Source of the DNA: Planococcus halotolerans
GTDB lineage: Bacteria > Bacillota > Bacilli > Bacillales_A > Planococcaceae
Length of the DNA: 64,000 nucleotides
Reading direction: 5' to 3'
Assembly (NCBI RefSeq): GCF_003289955.1
Contig: NZ_QLZR01000002.1
Coordinates: forward strand, 372,001 to 436,000
Shown here: positions 8,617 through 17,381 of the stretch, in pieces
Numbering within the stretch: the first letter of the stretch is position 1
Layout: every line of letters starts with the position of its first letter
Translations under genes and position numbers: made by a program
Notes under the pieces: model-generated
Told to the model about the DNA's origin: nothing
Databases searched by the model: none
Seen by the model: only the letters and a program-made list of their open reading frames with translations

Positions 8617-10605
8617 TTGAAAAATCTCTTGCTTCTGCCTTTAAAGTACTTGCTTGGTTTACTCGGAATCCTGTTGATCAGCTGTGCCCCTATTCTTTTT
8701 ACACCTGGTCAATTATTCGACTTCCGGCTCTTTTTCCTGACGTGCTGGCAAGTGCTGAAAGAATTGTTGAATCCTGCAGCTTGGCAGCTCAATTACCGCG
8801 TCCCGGGCACATTCGATACAATTGACGTGTCATTTTCCGACTATTTTACCGGTCCTTATCTATATTCGATGCCAATTTTGATAGCTTCGCTTCTTCTTGC
8901 ACTTTTGCTGTCATTTATCCTGGCCGTCATGGCCATGCTGTCGAAAGGACACGCAAAACCACTCCTTCTGCAAACTACAAAAGTGTTGGAGTCGTTCCCG
9001 GATTTTTCATACATATTCCTGATTCAAATCGCGGTTGTCCAATTCTACGCGGTAACCGGCTTACTAGTTCTAAATTTCTACAGCTTAGGAGATGCGTTGG
9101 TCTACTTGGCTCCGATCCTTTGCTTGTCGGTGTTGCCAACCCTATTGTTTTTCAAGCTCTTTATTTTGCTGTTTGAGGCTGAATGGAAAAGACCATATTT
9201 TGACCTGGCTAAAGCCAAGGGACTAGGCAACGCAGAGATATTACTGAAACATTGCACCTCCAATGTTTTAAAGAGCTTGTTCTTTCAATCCAAGTCCATT
9301 GTATGGCTCACCATCTCCTCTTTGCTCATCATTGAGCACCTGTTTGGTATAAACGGAATCCTTTACTATCTAAGAAGCGATTTTTCACCCATAGGAATCA
9401 CATTTATACTCGTGACTGTTTTTACTCCGTTTTTTCTATTTTATAGTCTTGCTGAACTTTTGATTAATAAAGAAGGAACTGAAAGAAATGCTATATTCGG
9501 TAAGTTTAATTTATCCATATTGGATGTTATTCAGTTGCGTTCTCTCATTTCCAGGCTTTTCAGGAGAAAAGAAGTTTTGAATCCAATACGAAGATTCCTA
9601 TCTTTTTTCGGTAAACGCTTGAAAATCACTATTCCTTTTTTAATTGTTCTGGGACTCTTTTCTATCAGTGTCGGCTACTATCTCTTTTTCGATGACCAGG
9701 TTGGGCAAACGCAGTACTTATATGCAGATGATGGCGGCATGCTAAGCGGTGCACCGCATCCTCCTTCTTCCGAACTTCCATTCGGTACGGATCCTTATGG
9801 TTATTCGATTTTTCAGCAATTGCTTGTGGGCATCAAATATACCATCGCTATTACGCTCATTATTGCAACGGTCCGCGTCGTTGCAGGTTATGTATTCGGC
9901 TTCATCTATGTCTTTTATTTGAACAATAAATTCAGAAAAGCCGTGACGTCAATTGCCGATGGAATGCATTTTCTGCCATTAAGTCTGCTGGTCTATGTAC
10001 TGCTCGTGCCGATACTCATCGGCCATGGTGAATGGACCACCACTTTAACCGAGCGTCTCGCTATCCAAGTACTGATTATGGCATTAATTGTGCTGCCGAT
10101 TACTATGAGTTCGATCGGCAATGAAATGAACGAAACGCTGAAGAAAGATTATGTGCAGAGTTCAGTCTTGATGGGAGGTTCTCTGATATGGATTTTGATT
10201 AAGCACATCAATCCACAGCTGTGGCCAAAGCTTGTGCTGAACTGGACACAGCATGTCGTGCAGGTGCTTCAAATGTTTATACATTTGGGTATTTTATCGA
10301 TTTTCGTTGGCGGTGCAAAAGCTCAAGTAGATTCTCCCCGACTCATTCCGGAAATATACGAGTTATCCGGAATGATTGCTATTTCCAGAGAGGCGTTTCT
10401 GACACAGCAATTCTGGATGATCCTCCCACCAATTTTTGTCTTCATGCTGCTGATATATTGCTTCAACACAATGGCCGAGGGAATGGCCGAGAACAAGCAG
10501 GTTCCTGCAGTCAGTAAAAATGAGGAAGTTAAAAGCATTCAACAGGCGACTGACTTGGAATCTCCAAATTTCGCCAGATTAAAGGAAAGGAATCAATTAG
10601 GATAG
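8617..10605 (+). CDS. Fused OppB/OppC-type ABC transporter permease
   Basis: A 662-residue membrane protein with two BPD-transport permease domains in one chain. The first domain (about 70-290) carries an EAA-like loop in AKAKGLGNAEILLKHC. The second starts with the OppC-type segment FGTDPYGYSIFQQLL near residue 390 and carries its own loop in SSVLMGGSLIWILIKHIN. The start is TTG at 8617-8619 after GAAAGGAGGG. Such permeases normally work with a peptide or nickel binding protein and two ATPases, none of which is present in the window. The substrate is unknown. Confidence 0.88.
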   Translation: MKNLLLLPLKYLLGLLGILLISCAPILFTPGQLFDFRLFFLTCWQVLKELLNPAAWQLNYRVPGTFDTIDVSFSDYFTGPYLYSMPILIASLLLALLLSFILAVMAMLSKGHAKPLLLQTTKVLESFPDFSYIFLIQIAVVQFYAVTGLLVLNFYSLGDALVYLAPILCLSVLPTLLFFKLFILLFEAEWKRPYFDLAKAKGLGNAEILLKHCTSNVLKSLFFQSKSIVWLTISSLLIIEHLFGINGILYYLRSDFSPIGITFILVTVFTPFFLFYSLAELLINKEGTERNAIFGKFNLSILDVIQLRSLISRLFRRKEVLNPIRRFLSFFGKRLKITIPFLIVLGLFSISVGYYLFFDDQVGQTQYLYADDGGMLSGAPHPPSSELPFGTDPYGYSIFQQLLVGIKYTIAITLIIATVRVVAGYVFGFIYVFYLNNKFRKAVTSIADGMHFLPLSLLVYVLLVPILIGHGEWTTTLTERLAIQVLIMALIVLPITMSSIGNEMNETLKKDYVQSSVLMGGSLIWILIKHINPQLWPKLVLNWTQHVVQVLQMFIHLGILSIFVGGAKAQVDSPRLIPEIYELSGMIAISREAFLTQQFWMILPPIFVFMLLIYCFNTMAEGMAENKQVPAVSKNEEVKSIQQATDLESPNFARLKERNQLG

Positions 10606-10615
10606 TCTTTATGTT

Positions 10616-10653
10616 TGAAGGAGGGACAGCTAAGATCAGCTGCCCCTCCTTCA
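10616..10653 (+). terminator. Terminator between convergent genes
   Basis: Strong hairpin with arms TGAAGGAGGG (10616-10625) and its complement (10644-10653), extended inward by ACAGCT/AGCTG. It lies between the convergent permease and CXXC protein genes and could serve both strands, although the T-run is weak. Confidence 0.75.
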
Positions 10654-10689
10654 TTTATGTTTTCTAAAATTTTTCCTGTCTTCTGTTAG

Positions 10690-10992
10690 TTACCAACCCG
10701 ATTCCACTTCTTGAGATAGCTCAGTTGCAGAAATGAGAATGAATATTCCGAGCACGATTGTCAATATGGCGACGGTAAAGAAAGGAACAGCAGCTAATTC
10801 AAATTCTCTCCATGCCAGAAATGTAATGATTATATACCCCATTGTAATAAAACCCTGTAACCGTTTTGTTTTTCTGGAGACATACTGAACTTCCTTACAG
10901 TTCGGGCATGCATTCCCTAGATTATGCTCCCCATGGGCTTTAAGTGTTTTTTTCAAATTCCATTTCTGGTTACAGTTTGGACAATGCGGCAT
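10690..10992 (-). CDS. CXXC-20-CXXC-type membrane protein (second copy)
   Basis: A 100-residue protein with C4-x2-C7 and C29-x2-C32 in a zinc-ribbon arrangement, followed by two hydrophobic helices (about 47-60 and 67-88). It has the same architecture and cysteine spacing as the protein at 1988-2305, so both belong to the TIGR04104-like family. CAGGAGGTGG lies upstream of the ATG. Function unknown. Confidence 0.8.
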   Translation of the reverse strand: MPHCPNCNQKWNLKKTLKAHGEHNLGNACPNCKEVQYVSRKTKRLQGFITMGYIIITFLAWREFELAAVPFFTVAILTIVLGIFILISATELSQEVESGW

Positions 10993-11135
10993 TCCTCCAC
11001 CTCCTGAAATTAGACAGAATAATCAATCATTATTTATAATTGTAACCTTCTTCAATTCGAAAACCAACAGAATAAGGCTGATTGTATTCTATAAAGCATA
11101 GAATTTCTAAGCACTGATAATAGCAGTAACTGTAA

Positions 11136-11579
11136 TCATTCAACAACTACCGAGAAAGCATAATTGCCGTCCCCTTCTTTCCAAAGTGCCCTTATAAGAT
11201 AAACATAGGTGCCTTTTTCTTGCGGCGTTGAAATGGAATCATTTAAAAGTTCGATTTCTTTAATATTGTTTTCATCAATCCATTGCTCTATTTCCTATGT
11301 TCCAGAAAGAGGTTCCTTGTGAAAATCAATTCCGATTTTCTCTTGTCGAGAAACTAAAGTAGGATTATGTTCTTTTGCCATGTCTAAAGGAGTCGTATGA
11401 ATGAAATCGACACATTGAGAGATTATGATTCCATGCCAGCAATACGAACCTTGCGTAGTCGGAATCTCTTTCCCATTCACTGTTACTTCTGGAGTGGGCG
11501 GTTCCATTCGAAAGGGCTCAATAATTAATATGGCTAAAATCAATACAGCAAAAATTATTAGTTTGAGAAATTTATTCAT
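11136..11579 (-). pseudogene. Small secreted protein gene broken by an in-frame TAG
   Basis: The ATG at 11577-11579 follows GGGGG and begins MNKFLKLIIFAVLILA, a secretion or anchor segment. The frame runs to a TAG at 11295-11297. Reading through, the same frame continues with protein-like sequence (EIEQWIDENNIKEIELLND, then TYVYLIRALWKEGDGNYAF) to a TGA at 11136-11138. The continuation without shift or gap indicates a single nonsense change in a gene of about 147 codons. The original product is a Bacilli-type exported protein of unknown function. Confidence 0.8.
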
Positions 11580-11736
11580 TGTGCTTCCCCCTTTACTTTC
11601 ATTAGACAGGCTTGTTGACAAGAAGTTACATGATTTAGGATATAAGTTGAATTTGTATTTGTTAATTGCCTAAGTAAAAGTAATAGATAAGGAAAATCTA
11701 GAACGAAATTTTCGATATACATGGACCTTTTTTCAA

Positions 11737-12186
11737 CTACCATTCCAAAACACTGATATCTTCCGGAAGTGTTCTTATAACAAATTCTTTTTGTTCGACG
11801 TTTAAGCCGCTCCCCGTAAACTCGGTTCCATAATGCTCAGAGGAAAACAAAATATTCCCGTTGCGGTGGAGAAAGACCGAAAACCATTTTAATTGTCCAG
11901 CATCATTTAACGGATTGGCAAGGAGAAAGTTCTTCGCTTTGTCAGTCAGCTCTCCTTTCACGATTATAACCTTTCCTTCTTTTCTGCATTCAGCGCTACT
12001 TAGTTCATTGATAATTTCATCAACTACAGCCTGTTCGTCTTCCCAGCAGTGGATTTCGAAAGCATCCATTCCACTCAGAAAATATTCGATTAGCGGATTC
12101 CAAAACGAATAGTCTTCAGCGTAATGCATACCACTAACTGAATCACTATAGGTTGTTATCTCGAAATGCATATTGTATGTAAGCAT
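11737..12186 (-). CDS. Hypothetical protein
   Basis: A 149-residue soluble protein with no signal peptide, rich in acidic and aromatic residues (for example AFEIHCWEDEQAVVDEI and QLKWFSVFLHRNGNILF). I do not recognise the family. TCCTTC on the plus strand just upstream (GAAGGAG on the coding strand) supports the ATG. It is followed upstream by the two-helix protein at 12246-12446 on the same strand. Confidence 0.7.
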   Translation of the reverse strand: MLTYNMHFEITTYSDSVSGMHYAEDYSFWNPLIEYFLSGMDAFEIHCWEDEQAVVDEIINELSSAECRKEGKVIIVKGELTDKAKNFLLANPLNDAGQLKWFSVFLHRNGNILFSSEHYGTEFTGSGLNVEQKEFVIRTLPEDISVLEW

Positions 12187-12245
12187 CGGACTTCTCCTTC
12201 ATAATGTGATGGACCTGATTCTTGCAACAGAATGTACTAAAAGAT

Positions 12246-12446
12246 TTATTCCAATGCAGGTCCAGTGATTCCGGCCACAATTATTAACAATGAAACAGAA
12301 GCAATCAGGATCGGTTTCATTGATGCTGCATCATCTTTCACTAATGAAGTGATTGCATAAACTAATGAAAAAATAAAAACAAATGGCCATATAAACCATG
12401 TCCAATAATAGAAAATAGCGATGTTTTGCAATAAACCGATTAACAT
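12246..12446 (-). CDS. Small two-helix membrane protein
   Basis: A 66-residue hydrophobic protein with two clear transmembrane helices (about 10-36 and 43-63) separated by a charged KDDAAS turn. A strong AGGGGG precedes the ATG. It is upstream of and co-directional with the hypothetical gene at 11737-12186. Family not recognised. Confidence 0.65.
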   Translation of the reverse strand: MLIGLLQNIAIFYYWTWFIWPFVFIFSLVYAITSLVKDDAASMKPILIASVSLLIIVAGITGPALE

Positions 12447-12570
12447 GTAATCCCCCTAACTCCCTCTGTATTTCTATAATCACTCAAACTTTTCTAAGTA
12501 TTAATTTCCGAATATTTTTTATAGCAATCTTCTTTTGAACCTTGTATGTATAAAACTTTATGGCAACTGT

Positions 12571-13005
12571 TTATAAAATATTCAAATGCTGCTTTATTAA
12601 GTACAAATGATGCTCATGCAAAAGATTCTTTTCCAACTCATTGTAATCAACCCAGCACATTATTTCTTTTTCAACTGGTTCAGCAACCTTCTCCAAAAGT
12701 TCCGCTGCATATAAAAATCCGATATTATGCTGAGAATCATTCGGATATTTTGATGAAACCCAATGTCTTTCAGCATTGCCTATGCTCTTAACGATTTGAA
12801 TTTCATGGCCTGTTTCTTCTATACTCTCTCTTAGTAAGGCACTTTCAGGAGATTCACCTTCATCAACCCCACCTCCCACTAAAAATAAAAGACCATCCAA
12901 ATCTTTGACACATAAAAATTGCTGTTGGTCATTTTGTATAACAGCATACGCTCCGGTTCTCTTCCAATAATTCAATTTAAAATCACGTTCACCAAACGTT
13001 TTCAT
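12571..13005 (-). CDS. Nudix hydrolase
   Basis: A 144-residue pyrophosphohydrolase-type protein. The Nudix box is intact: GGVDEGESPESALLRES followed by IEETGHEI, with the catalytic RE..EE. and glycine in register. Substrates of such single-domain enzymes range from oxidised nucleotides to sugar nucleotides and cannot be chosen here. TAGGAGGCGG lies upstream of the ATG. Unlike the Nudix gene at 27539, this one is whole. Confidence 0.9.
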   Translation of the reverse strand: MKTFGERDFKLNYWKRTGAYAVIQNDQQQFLCVKDLDGLLFLVGGGVDEGESPESALLRESIEETGHEIQIVKSIGNAERHWVSSKYPNDSQHNIGFLYAAELLEKVAEPVEKEIMCWVDYNELEKNLLHEHHLYLIKQHLNIL

Positions 13006-13088
13006 AAGTCCGCCTCCTATTTTAAATACCTGCTATAAGATTTCTAAAAAACTCCTAGAAACTTACTGGCAATATTCCTCTATAAAAT

Positions 13089-13676
13089 TTAAAGATCAGA
13101 AAACCTGAAGTTAGTTCCTGTCGCATAATAAACCAAGTGATCGGTCCACTTCCCGTCTTCAAAAAGGAACCCTTCCCTCTTGCACTCAAATTTCATTCCA
13201 GCACTCTCTGCCAATTTCGTTGAAGGAATATTATCCAAGTTGATGTGCGCTTCAATACGGTGAAACCCTAGACCTTCAAAAGCCATATACAACGCTTTTT
13301 TCACCGCTTCTTTGCCGTAGCCTCTGTTCCAAAACTGATTATGGATCGTGTATCCAATCCTCCCCCATTGAAATTCATTTCTGGCCAATGTCGAAAAATC
13401 AACCATCCCTATATGCTTTCCATCCCCTTTTCGGAAAACACCGAACACATGAGCAATATCATTTCTTGCTAATTCCTGGTGTTTACGTACTAGTTCTTTA
13501 AACCATTCCTCCGTACATTCCTCCATGTCCAAATTACCTGGATCATGCTTATGCTGAGCTTCCAAGCGTCCAGTATATCCGTTCAACCATTCCGCATAAT
13601 CCTGTTTCTTTAATAGCCTGATAACTACTCTCTCTGTTTCTCCTGTTAAATCGAATGTCTCTGTCTTTAAAATCAA
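13089..13676 (-). CDS. GNAT N-acetyltransferase, RimJ/RimL type
   Basis: A 195-residue acetyl-CoA-dependent acetyltransferase. The acetyl-CoA loop is seen in NRGYGKEAVKKAL, followed by FHRIEAHINLDNIPSTKLAESAGM, which is the motif B region of RimJ/RimL relatives. The substrate may be a protein N-terminus or a small amine. It is monocistronic, upstream of the Nudix gene on the same strand. Confidence 0.9.
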   Translation of the reverse strand: MILKTETFDLTGETERVVIRLLKKQDYAEWLNGYTGRLEAQHKHDPGNLDMEECTEEWFKELVRKHQELARNDIAHVFGVFRKGDGKHIGMVDFSTLARNEFQWGRIGYTIHNQFWNRGYGKEAVKKALYMAFEGLGFHRIEAHINLDNIPSTKLAESAGMKFECKREGFLFEDGKWTDHLVYYATGTNFRFSDL

Positions 13677-13940
13677 TAAAACATCCCCTTGATAGGTTTA
13701 TAATATTCTTCCTTTAATATTAACAATAAATTCCAATAGAAAATAGCTTTTTCTGACAACTTTCTTCATCTTTACTTGGTTTTGTACTATTATGACTCCT
13801 CTCATACAAATGGTTTTTCTTAAGGAAATTCTTCTTTTGCCCACATCTTCTAATGCTATAATTAAGTGCTTCTCAGATGTCCTCTGCTTTAAAAATTTCC
13901 AAGTATTAATCCATAAATGAGTTATTGGAGGAGGAAGAGC

Positions 13941-14201
13941 ATGAAGCTATTTTCAAAATTCGCTTTTTGGCTGCCGTTTTTCAGTTTTTTGCTGATATTG
14001 TTTGAACTGGTTGCACAGCCGGCGAAATCGCTTGTTTTTACAGTGATAGATCCTTTATTCGGCTATATTCAATCCTTCTTGCCAGAAGATATGAACTCGG
14101 TCATCTTTCTCATGATCCTCCATTTTCTTTTAGCGCTGCTTTATGGATTGGCCATCGATGCCTTAATCAAAAAATTTAAAGAATCTCCCCAAATCGACTA
14201 G
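13941..14201 (+). CDS. Small membrane protein
   Basis: An 86-residue protein starting at the ATG at 13941 (MKLFSKFAFWLPFF), nine bases after GGAGGAGG. The frame is open for eight more codons, but that would place the ribosome binding site inside the gene. Two hydrophobic segments (about 6-25 and 52-74) flank a loop. Family not recognised. Confidence 0.65.
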   Translation: MKLFSKFAFWLPFFSFLLILFELVAQPAKSLVFTVIDPLFGYIQSFLPEDMNSVIFLMILHFLLALLYGLAIDALIKKFKESPQID

Positions 14202-14421
14202 TTCATACAACCGCAGAATTCATAAAATTACTTTCTCAAAAGAATTAGGAGAGATTTTCATTTTAGCGTCCTCCTTTTAATCAATATACCCAAGTTCTAA
14301 TTTCAACCATTAAATTAAAGAATTATCTGCAAACTTCATAAAGTAGACTTCCATTCAATTCCATCTGACCTTGCCACTATTTGTCAGTTATGTGACTGCT
14401 CTTTAAAAAATTCAACCAAAA

Positions 14422-14441
14422 ACATGAACCATAGTTCATGT
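14422..14441. promoter_or_regulatory. Perfect palindrome upstream of the TetR gene
   Basis: ACATGAAC (14422-14429) and GTTCATGT (14434-14441) form a perfect inverted repeat with a four-base spacer, about 40 bases before the TetR start codon. Size and position fit a TetR operator. The following T-run means it could instead be a plus-strand terminator. Confidence 0.55.
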
Positions 14442-14482
14442 TTTTTATTATTTTATGCTATCTTTAATCATGAGGTGAGAAA

Positions 14483-15121
14483 ATGTCCCATGATAACTTA
14501 GTGGGTATCTACCCAAGCTCTCCAAAACAAATGCGTTCAAAACTCAAGAAAGAGGCTTTGATTCAAAGTGGCCGTGAGTTATTCATCCTTCAGGGATTTG
14601 AACAAACCACTGCAAAAGAAATTGCTGCGCATGCGCAGGTTTCAACAGGAACATTTTATCGGTATTTTTCAGACAAACGCCAATTGCTGATGTCATTGAT
14701 AGAGGAGCAAATGGATACCTTGATGCCTTTGGAACTGGAATGGAAAAGCGGTGATCCTGAAAAAGTGCTCGCAGGACGATTAGCATTACATTTTCACAAA
14801 ATAAATAAAGAACATCTGCAAAAACTAATGCCCGAATTATTAATGAAAGATGCCGAATTAGCAGAGGTAATGAACGAAGCTAAATCTAAAATCCGGGAAA
14901 AATTCCTTTCCCATTTAACATTCTTGGATGAAAAGGAATTACTTTGGCCTGATCTTGACAGAGAAACATTGATTTGGTGTTTGGAATCACTGCTTGAAAA
15001 ATTGAGGGATCGGATCAGCCAAGGGAAAGAAGTGGATTACCAGCAATTTGCGAAAGCTTTTTGCCGACTGTTATTTCCTCCAGAAGCGGTTCAGAAAATG
15101 CGTACTGGCGAGATAGAATGA
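14483..15121 (+). CDS. TetR/AcrR-family transcriptional regulator
   Basis: A 212-residue repressor. The N-terminal helix-turn-helix covers about residues 20-65, with the signature ITAAHAQVSTGTFYRYF-type segment (EIAAHAQVSTGTFYRYFSDK). The C-terminal ligand domain is helical and unassigned. It lies 15 bases upstream of the Spx paralogue, so the two probably form one transcript, and the palindrome at 14422 is a candidate autoregulatory site. Confidence 0.92.
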   Translation: MSHDNLVGIYPSSPKQMRSKLKKEALIQSGRELFILQGFEQTTAKEIAAHAQVSTGTFYRYFSDKRQLLMSLIEEQMDTLMPLELEWKSGDPEKVLAGRLALHFHKINKEHLQKLMPELLMKDAELAEVMNEAKSKIREKFLSHLTFLDEKELLWPDLDRETLIWCLESLLEKLRDRISQGKEVDYQQFAKAFCRLLFPPEAVQKMRTGEIE

Positions 15122-15136
15122 AAGGGATGTGAAAAA

Positions 15137-15553
15137 ATGAAAGCGAAGCTATTTACCATCAGCAGTAATAATTCATGCAGGAAAGCGATACAGTGGTTAA
15201 CTGATTATGGAATTCCATTTGAAGAAAAAAACCTTTCGACCACCCTTATCACTATAGAAGAAATCCAAGAAATCCTGTCGCTGACAAATGAAGGAACCGA
15301 GGAAATCATTTCTAAAAAAACGAATATCGTCAAAAAGCTAAAGATTGATCTCAATAGTCTATCGTTGCCACAACTCTATGAAATCATCATAAACAATCCC
15401 AAAGTACTTCATTTGCCGATCATCCATGATGGTACAAAACTTCAGGTTGGCTATAACGATGATGAAATGCGGCAATTTCTTCCGCGTTGGCTGCGGTTGG
15501 AACGTTTGAAAGAACTTCTTAATCCCAAACAGCCAGAAACCGATAACTCATGA
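15137..15553 (+). CDS. Spx/ArsC-family regulator paralogue lacking the redox CXXC
   Basis: A 138-residue thioredoxin-fold protein clearly related to Spx, which binds the RNA polymerase alpha CTD. The conserved segments NEGTEEIISKKT and LQVGYNDDEMRQFLPRWLR are present, including the glycine equivalent to Spx G52. The redox switch is not: the CTSC motif reads NNSC, so the first cysteine is Asn and only C14 remains, and the usual RR before PIIID is HL. This suggests a constitutive or expression-controlled paralogue. It follows TetR by 15 bases. Its last codons and stop overlap the repeat-like GATAACTCATGATATGTAA. Confidence 0.88.
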   Translation: MKAKLFTISSNNSCRKAIQWLTDYGIPFEEKNLSTTLITIEEIQEILSLTNEGTEEIISKKTNIVKKLKIDLNSLSLPQLYEIIINNPKVLHLPIIHDGTKLQVGYNDDEMRQFLPRWLRLERLKELLNPKQPETDNS

Positions 15554-15563
15554 TATGTAAATC
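15540..15563 (+). repeat. Right module of the dispersed intergenic repeat
   Basis: CCGATAACTCATGATATGTA (15540-15559) and a few more bases match the right module seen at 17326, 35626 and 61303. It overlaps the stop codon of the Spx paralogue. Confidence 0.5.
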
Positions 15564-16139
15564 ACTCTATCACCAATTGAACCCACCCAGTCTCTTGCAA
15601 AAAATCTTCTCTCGTAAGCTGCTGGCCTGAAATCTTTTGTCGATAAGATGTTATGGTTCCATCATGTGTGACAATATAAATTCTATCGCGTTGCAGGCTC
15701 CAGCAAAAATCAATGAACTCTTCAGCCAGCAGGTTAAATCAATTTCAGCTAAGAGATTGATGCCTGTTGACCACAAAGAAGAAGCAAGATTTGGCTCAGG
15801 AACAAAGGTTGGGAATTCAATTTGAAGTCTTTCTAGATCAAGCAATTCATCACATGATAATGTCTTAGCAGCTAGTCGGGGAGGAAAAATACGGGGAGAT
15901 ACCAAAGGATGCACCAATTTATCGCAATCCACGGTATCGCTCCAAATTGAAGCAGTTTGCAGGGTTCTTAAAGTCGGACTGACAATTAAAACGTCTTCAG
16001 AAGTCAATGGAAGAGTAGACCTTAACTTTTGCGCCTGTATCCTCCCTTGGATGCTCAACGAAGGATTAGTCAAATGAAGACTTTCCGGTAAATTTAATGT
16101 ATGTTCGCCTTGCGCGTGGCGAATAAAAATTAACTCCAC
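15562..16139 (-). pseudogene. Histidine phosphatase family gene with a frameshift
   Basis: The N-terminal part (from MELIFIRHAQGEH at 16139) has the RHG-type phosphohistidine motif and follows the histidine phosphatase family to about residue 135. The open frame then ends at 15651 with unrelated sequence. In another frame the expected C-terminus is intact: EEFIDFCWSLQRDRIYIVTH then DGTITSYRQ, and QETGWVQLVIE to a TGA at 15562-15564, containing the second catalytic histidine. The shift is near 15710-15730. The gene is therefore probably inactive unless the sequence has an indel error. Confidence 0.8.
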
Positions 16140-16268
16140 TTTTCTACCTCCCTAAAAATAATCTCTCTCTTTTTTTATTGAATCTGAATGTAGCTTAATT
16201 CTATTATTTTACATTCAAATCTAAGTAAATGACTACCGGTAGTTGTTTACTTACAAAGGAAACTTCTC

Positions 16269-16694
16269 TCACTCAAAGAATTCCATATGTTTTTTATCTT
16301 TTTTATAGTAATTCAACCGGTCATGCAGCTCTCCTGTATGGAATTCAAATTTATGACCATCTGGATCAGTAAAATAAATGGATTTTTTATCTTTTTTATC
16401 TCTTGGCCGTCCTGAAAGTATGTTCACATGTAAACTCTCGAGTTTCTCATGTATCTCATCAAACATTTCCTCTTCGATTGAGAAAGCTACGTGTGTGTAG
16501 GAAAGAGTGATTTCATGGCGTGGAATATCTTTTTCTAAATTAAGAGCAACCCAAAGCCCTCCTAAATCGAAATAAGCAGTATTTTTTCCTTTTACTAACA
16601 ACTTCGCATCAAATACTTCCTGATAAAACTTAATAGATTTCTCTAAGTCTGAAACAGAAAACAAAAAATGATTAATACCTTTGAACGACAACAT
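16269..16694 (-). CDS. fosB: FosB-type metallothiol transferase
   Basis: A 141-residue vicinal-oxygen-chelate enzyme that adds bacillithiol or cysteine to fosfomycin. The three metal ligands are visible: H9 in GINHFLF, H68 in YTHVAF and E117 in HKFEFHTG. Length matches FosB (about 138-140). The frame is open to 16796, but GAGGTGAAG directly precedes the ATG at 16692-16694 that begins MLSFKGINHF. Chromosomal fosB is common in Bacilli. It is possibly co-transcribed with the ASCH gene upstream. Confidence 0.92.
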   Translation of the reverse strand: MLSFKGINHFLFSVSDLEKSIKFYQEVFDAKLLVKGKNTAYFDLGGLWVALNLEKDIPRHEITLSYTHVAFSIEEEMFDEIHEKLESLHVNILSGRPRDKKDKKSIYFTDPDGHKFEFHTGELHDRLNYYKKDKKHMEFFE

Positions 16695-16759
16695 CTTCAC
16701 CTCGTATTTTGTCATTGCTGAATGTAACTTAACTGCACTTAAGTTACATCTAAAATCAA

Positions 16760-17101
16760 TTAGACCAGCCTCATTACAATCGCCAAAGTACCCCATTTTT
16801 TTTCTAAATCTGAAGAATAAATCTTATGTATGGTTTCCACTCTTTCTTCAATCTCTCTACCCACAGCATCAAATTGTTCAGCTGGAATATCTTCATACAT
16901 TTCCCTGAACGAGGAATACCTTTTTAATGCCTGTATCTCTACACGAACTTTTTCGTTTTGCTCAGGCAACTTTGTAAACTCAACGGTATCTCCATTTCTT
17001 AAATTTCTTCTCTTTTGATCATATAACCGCACTTCTACCGTTTTTCTTCCCGATTTAATTGAGTTAAAAGGTCCTTCATAAAGCCCCATCACATATTCCA
17101 T
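16760..17101 (-). CDS. ASCH/PUA-like domain protein
   Basis: A 113-residue protein with the ASCH fold signature near the N-terminus (GPFNSIKSGRKTVEVRLYD) and the central NGDTVEFTKLP strand. ASCH domains are thought to bind RNA or modified nucleosides, and YqfB-type members hydrolyse acylated cytidines. GGAGG lies six bases before the ATG at 17099-17101; the ATG two codons upstream has no room for a ribosome binding site. The FosB gene follows. Confidence 0.85.
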   Translation of the reverse strand: MEYVMGLYEGPFNSIKSGRKTVEVRLYDQKRRNLRNGDTVEFTKLPEQNEKVRVEIQALKRYSSFREMYEDIPAEQFDAVGREIEERVETIHKIYSSDLEKKWGTLAIVMRLV

Positions 17102-17260
17102 ATCCATCCTCCAATGTTATTATTATTTTGCATATAGTAATAGCATCAAATGCACACGACTCTAACTGATGAAGGAATTATTACCTTCAACACTCACTAT
17201 ATAGAAATTAACATTAATTCCCAATAATCCATAAAAGGATTGAGGAAGTTTTCCTAAAGT

Positions 17261-17296
17261 AAAACCAGTAACCTTAGTATAGAGGTTGCTGGTTTT
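17261..17296. terminator. Bidirectional terminator-like hairpin
   Basis: Arms AAAACCAG (17261-17268) and CTGGTTTT (17289-17296), extended inward by AACCT/AGGTT. It has A- and T-runs on both sides and lies between the ASCH and GNAT genes, both on the minus strand. Confidence 0.7.
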
Positions 17297-17325
17297 AAAA
17301 TTTTATAAAATATTAGAAACTGCCC

Positions 17326-17353
17326 ATAATCTTATGATATGTAAATTAATCTC
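17326..17353 (+). repeat. Right module of the dispersed intergenic repeat
   Basis: ATAATCTTATGATATGTAAA followed by TTAATCTC matches the modules at 35626, 15540 and 61303. It follows the hairpin at 17261-17296, the same order seen in other copies. Confidence 0.6.
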
Positions 17354-17381
17354 TATATCAAAACTTTGAATATCGCTAAAA

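Noticed and set aside
14230-14275. Terminator after the small membrane protein
   Set aside because: Only a short AGGAG/CTCCT pairing with a large loop; too weak to call.
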